15,044 nucleotides of DNA from Scytonema sp. UIC 10036 (GTDB lineage: Bacteria > Cyanobacteriota > Cyanobacteriia > Cyanobacteriales > Nostocaceae): NCBI RefSeq assembly GCF_009725235.1, contig NZ_WJFC01000270.1, positions 1 through 15,044 of the forward strand, read 5' to 3'. The translations under genes were made by a program, and so were the position numbers. Positions 14,765-15,044 of the stretch are shown here, piece after piece. The notes under the pieces were generated by a model. The model made no database searches. It was not told where the DNA came from and saw only the letters and a list, made by a program, of their open reading frames with translations. Each line of letters begins with the position of its first letter. The first letter of the stretch is position 1.

Positions 14765-14946
14765 CTTTGGCTTTTTATAAGTCGAATCAAAATGGAAACC
14801 CGTCATAATCAGAATGCAGGGCATTCCGAAAACAACAATCTTTGGCTTTTTATAAGTCGAATCAAAATGGAAACCAAACTTTTCTCCATCGATATTTATA
14901 TCGTAGTTTTTCTTTGGCTTTTTATAAGTCGAATCAAAATGGAAAC
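14765..14946 (+). CRISPR. Mini CRISPR array, three identical 35-nt repeats
   Basis: Identical 35-nt repeats lie at 14765-14799, 14840-14874 and 14912-14946, with spacers of 40 nt (14800-14839) and 37 nt (14875-14911) that are unrelated to each other. Each repeat begins CTTTGGCTTTTTATAAG and ends AATGGAAAC. The ATGGAAAC end resembles the 8-nt crRNA handle of cyanobacterial type I and III arrays, which sets the reading direction to plus. A degenerate copy may follow at 14984-15018, exactly one period (72 bp) on; it shares TTGG, the TTTT run, ATAAG, AAT and AAAATG in order. Decay at the far end agrees with a plus-strand orientation. No AT-rich leader is evident upstream, because that DNA is DUF4384 coding sequence, and no cas gene is in the window. 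The subtype cannot be assigned. Confidence 0.85.
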
Positions 14947-15044
14947 TAATAAGTGTTATTGTGGTTCATATAATATAAAGATATTGGTTATTTTAATAAG
15001 AATAAAAAATGAAAAAGATTAGAGTTTTTATAAATATATGATAT

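Noticed and set aside
14747..15022. 91-codon plus-strand frame with repeated LWLFISRIKMET
   Set aside because: The repeated peptide is just the CRISPR repeat read in one frame, because both repeat periods (75 and 72) are multiples of three.

Overview
The window is chromosomal or large-replicon DNA from a cyanobacterium, most likely a filamentous heterocyst-forming lineage. The signs are frequent HIP1 octamers (GCGATCGC, for example at 1243-1250, 4446-4453 and 5174-5181), heptameric tandem repeats, dispersed long palindromes, PAS/GAF histidine kinases with cyanobacterial domain grammar, a TPR-CHAT protein and a DUF4384 protein. No rRNA or tRNA gene was seen. All family names rest on recognising motifs by eye; no database search was possible.

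Layout, left to right. 1-303 is repeat-rich spacer with a 22-bp-arm palindrome and two 7-bp repeat arrays. 304-1488 (+) encodes a conserved cyanobacterial protein with an ARPP-like N-terminal region and a Fis-like helix-turn-helix at its C-terminus. Overlapping its stop is a 5'-truncated TnpB/IS605 OrfB remnant (1485-1979), followed by a structured non-coding stretch that could be its guide-RNA relic. 2354-2668 (+) is a small RRM RNA-binding protein; an 8-bp stem upstream hides its Shine-Dalgarno sequence, and a terminator follows the gene.

2805-12342 is one long minus-strand block read in the order TPR-CHAT protease-like protein (8497-12342), hybrid histidine kinase with an N-terminal ribbon-helix-helix segment (5018-8437), and a three-PAS soluble histidine kinase (2805-4808). 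The two kinases have closely related catalytic cores. Only the first carries a receiver domain, so phosphoryl exchange between them is possible. A perfect 16-bp palindrome lies just upstream of the ribbon-helix-helix kinase start and just downstream of a TATAAT box, as expected for an operator. This CHAT and two-kinase block is the best candidate for an unusual signalling or stress-response system here.

Divergent from the CHAT gene is a two-gene operon, 12590-13593 (+). It pairs a minimal nucleotidyltransferase-like protein (GS...DxD) with an XRE-type helix-turn-helix protein and looks like a toxin-antitoxin or abortive-infection pair. 13594-14203 holds a 28-bp perfect hairpin and a second 5'-truncated TnpB-related remnant (minus strand) with hairpins after it. 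14204-14668 (minus) is a DUF4384 protein whose reading frame continues upstream to 14743 without a normal start. Immediately beyond lies a mini CRISPR array of three identical 35-nt repeats plus a possible degenerate fourth, with no cas genes in view. The two transposon relics and the clipped gene suggest an actively rearranged accessory region.
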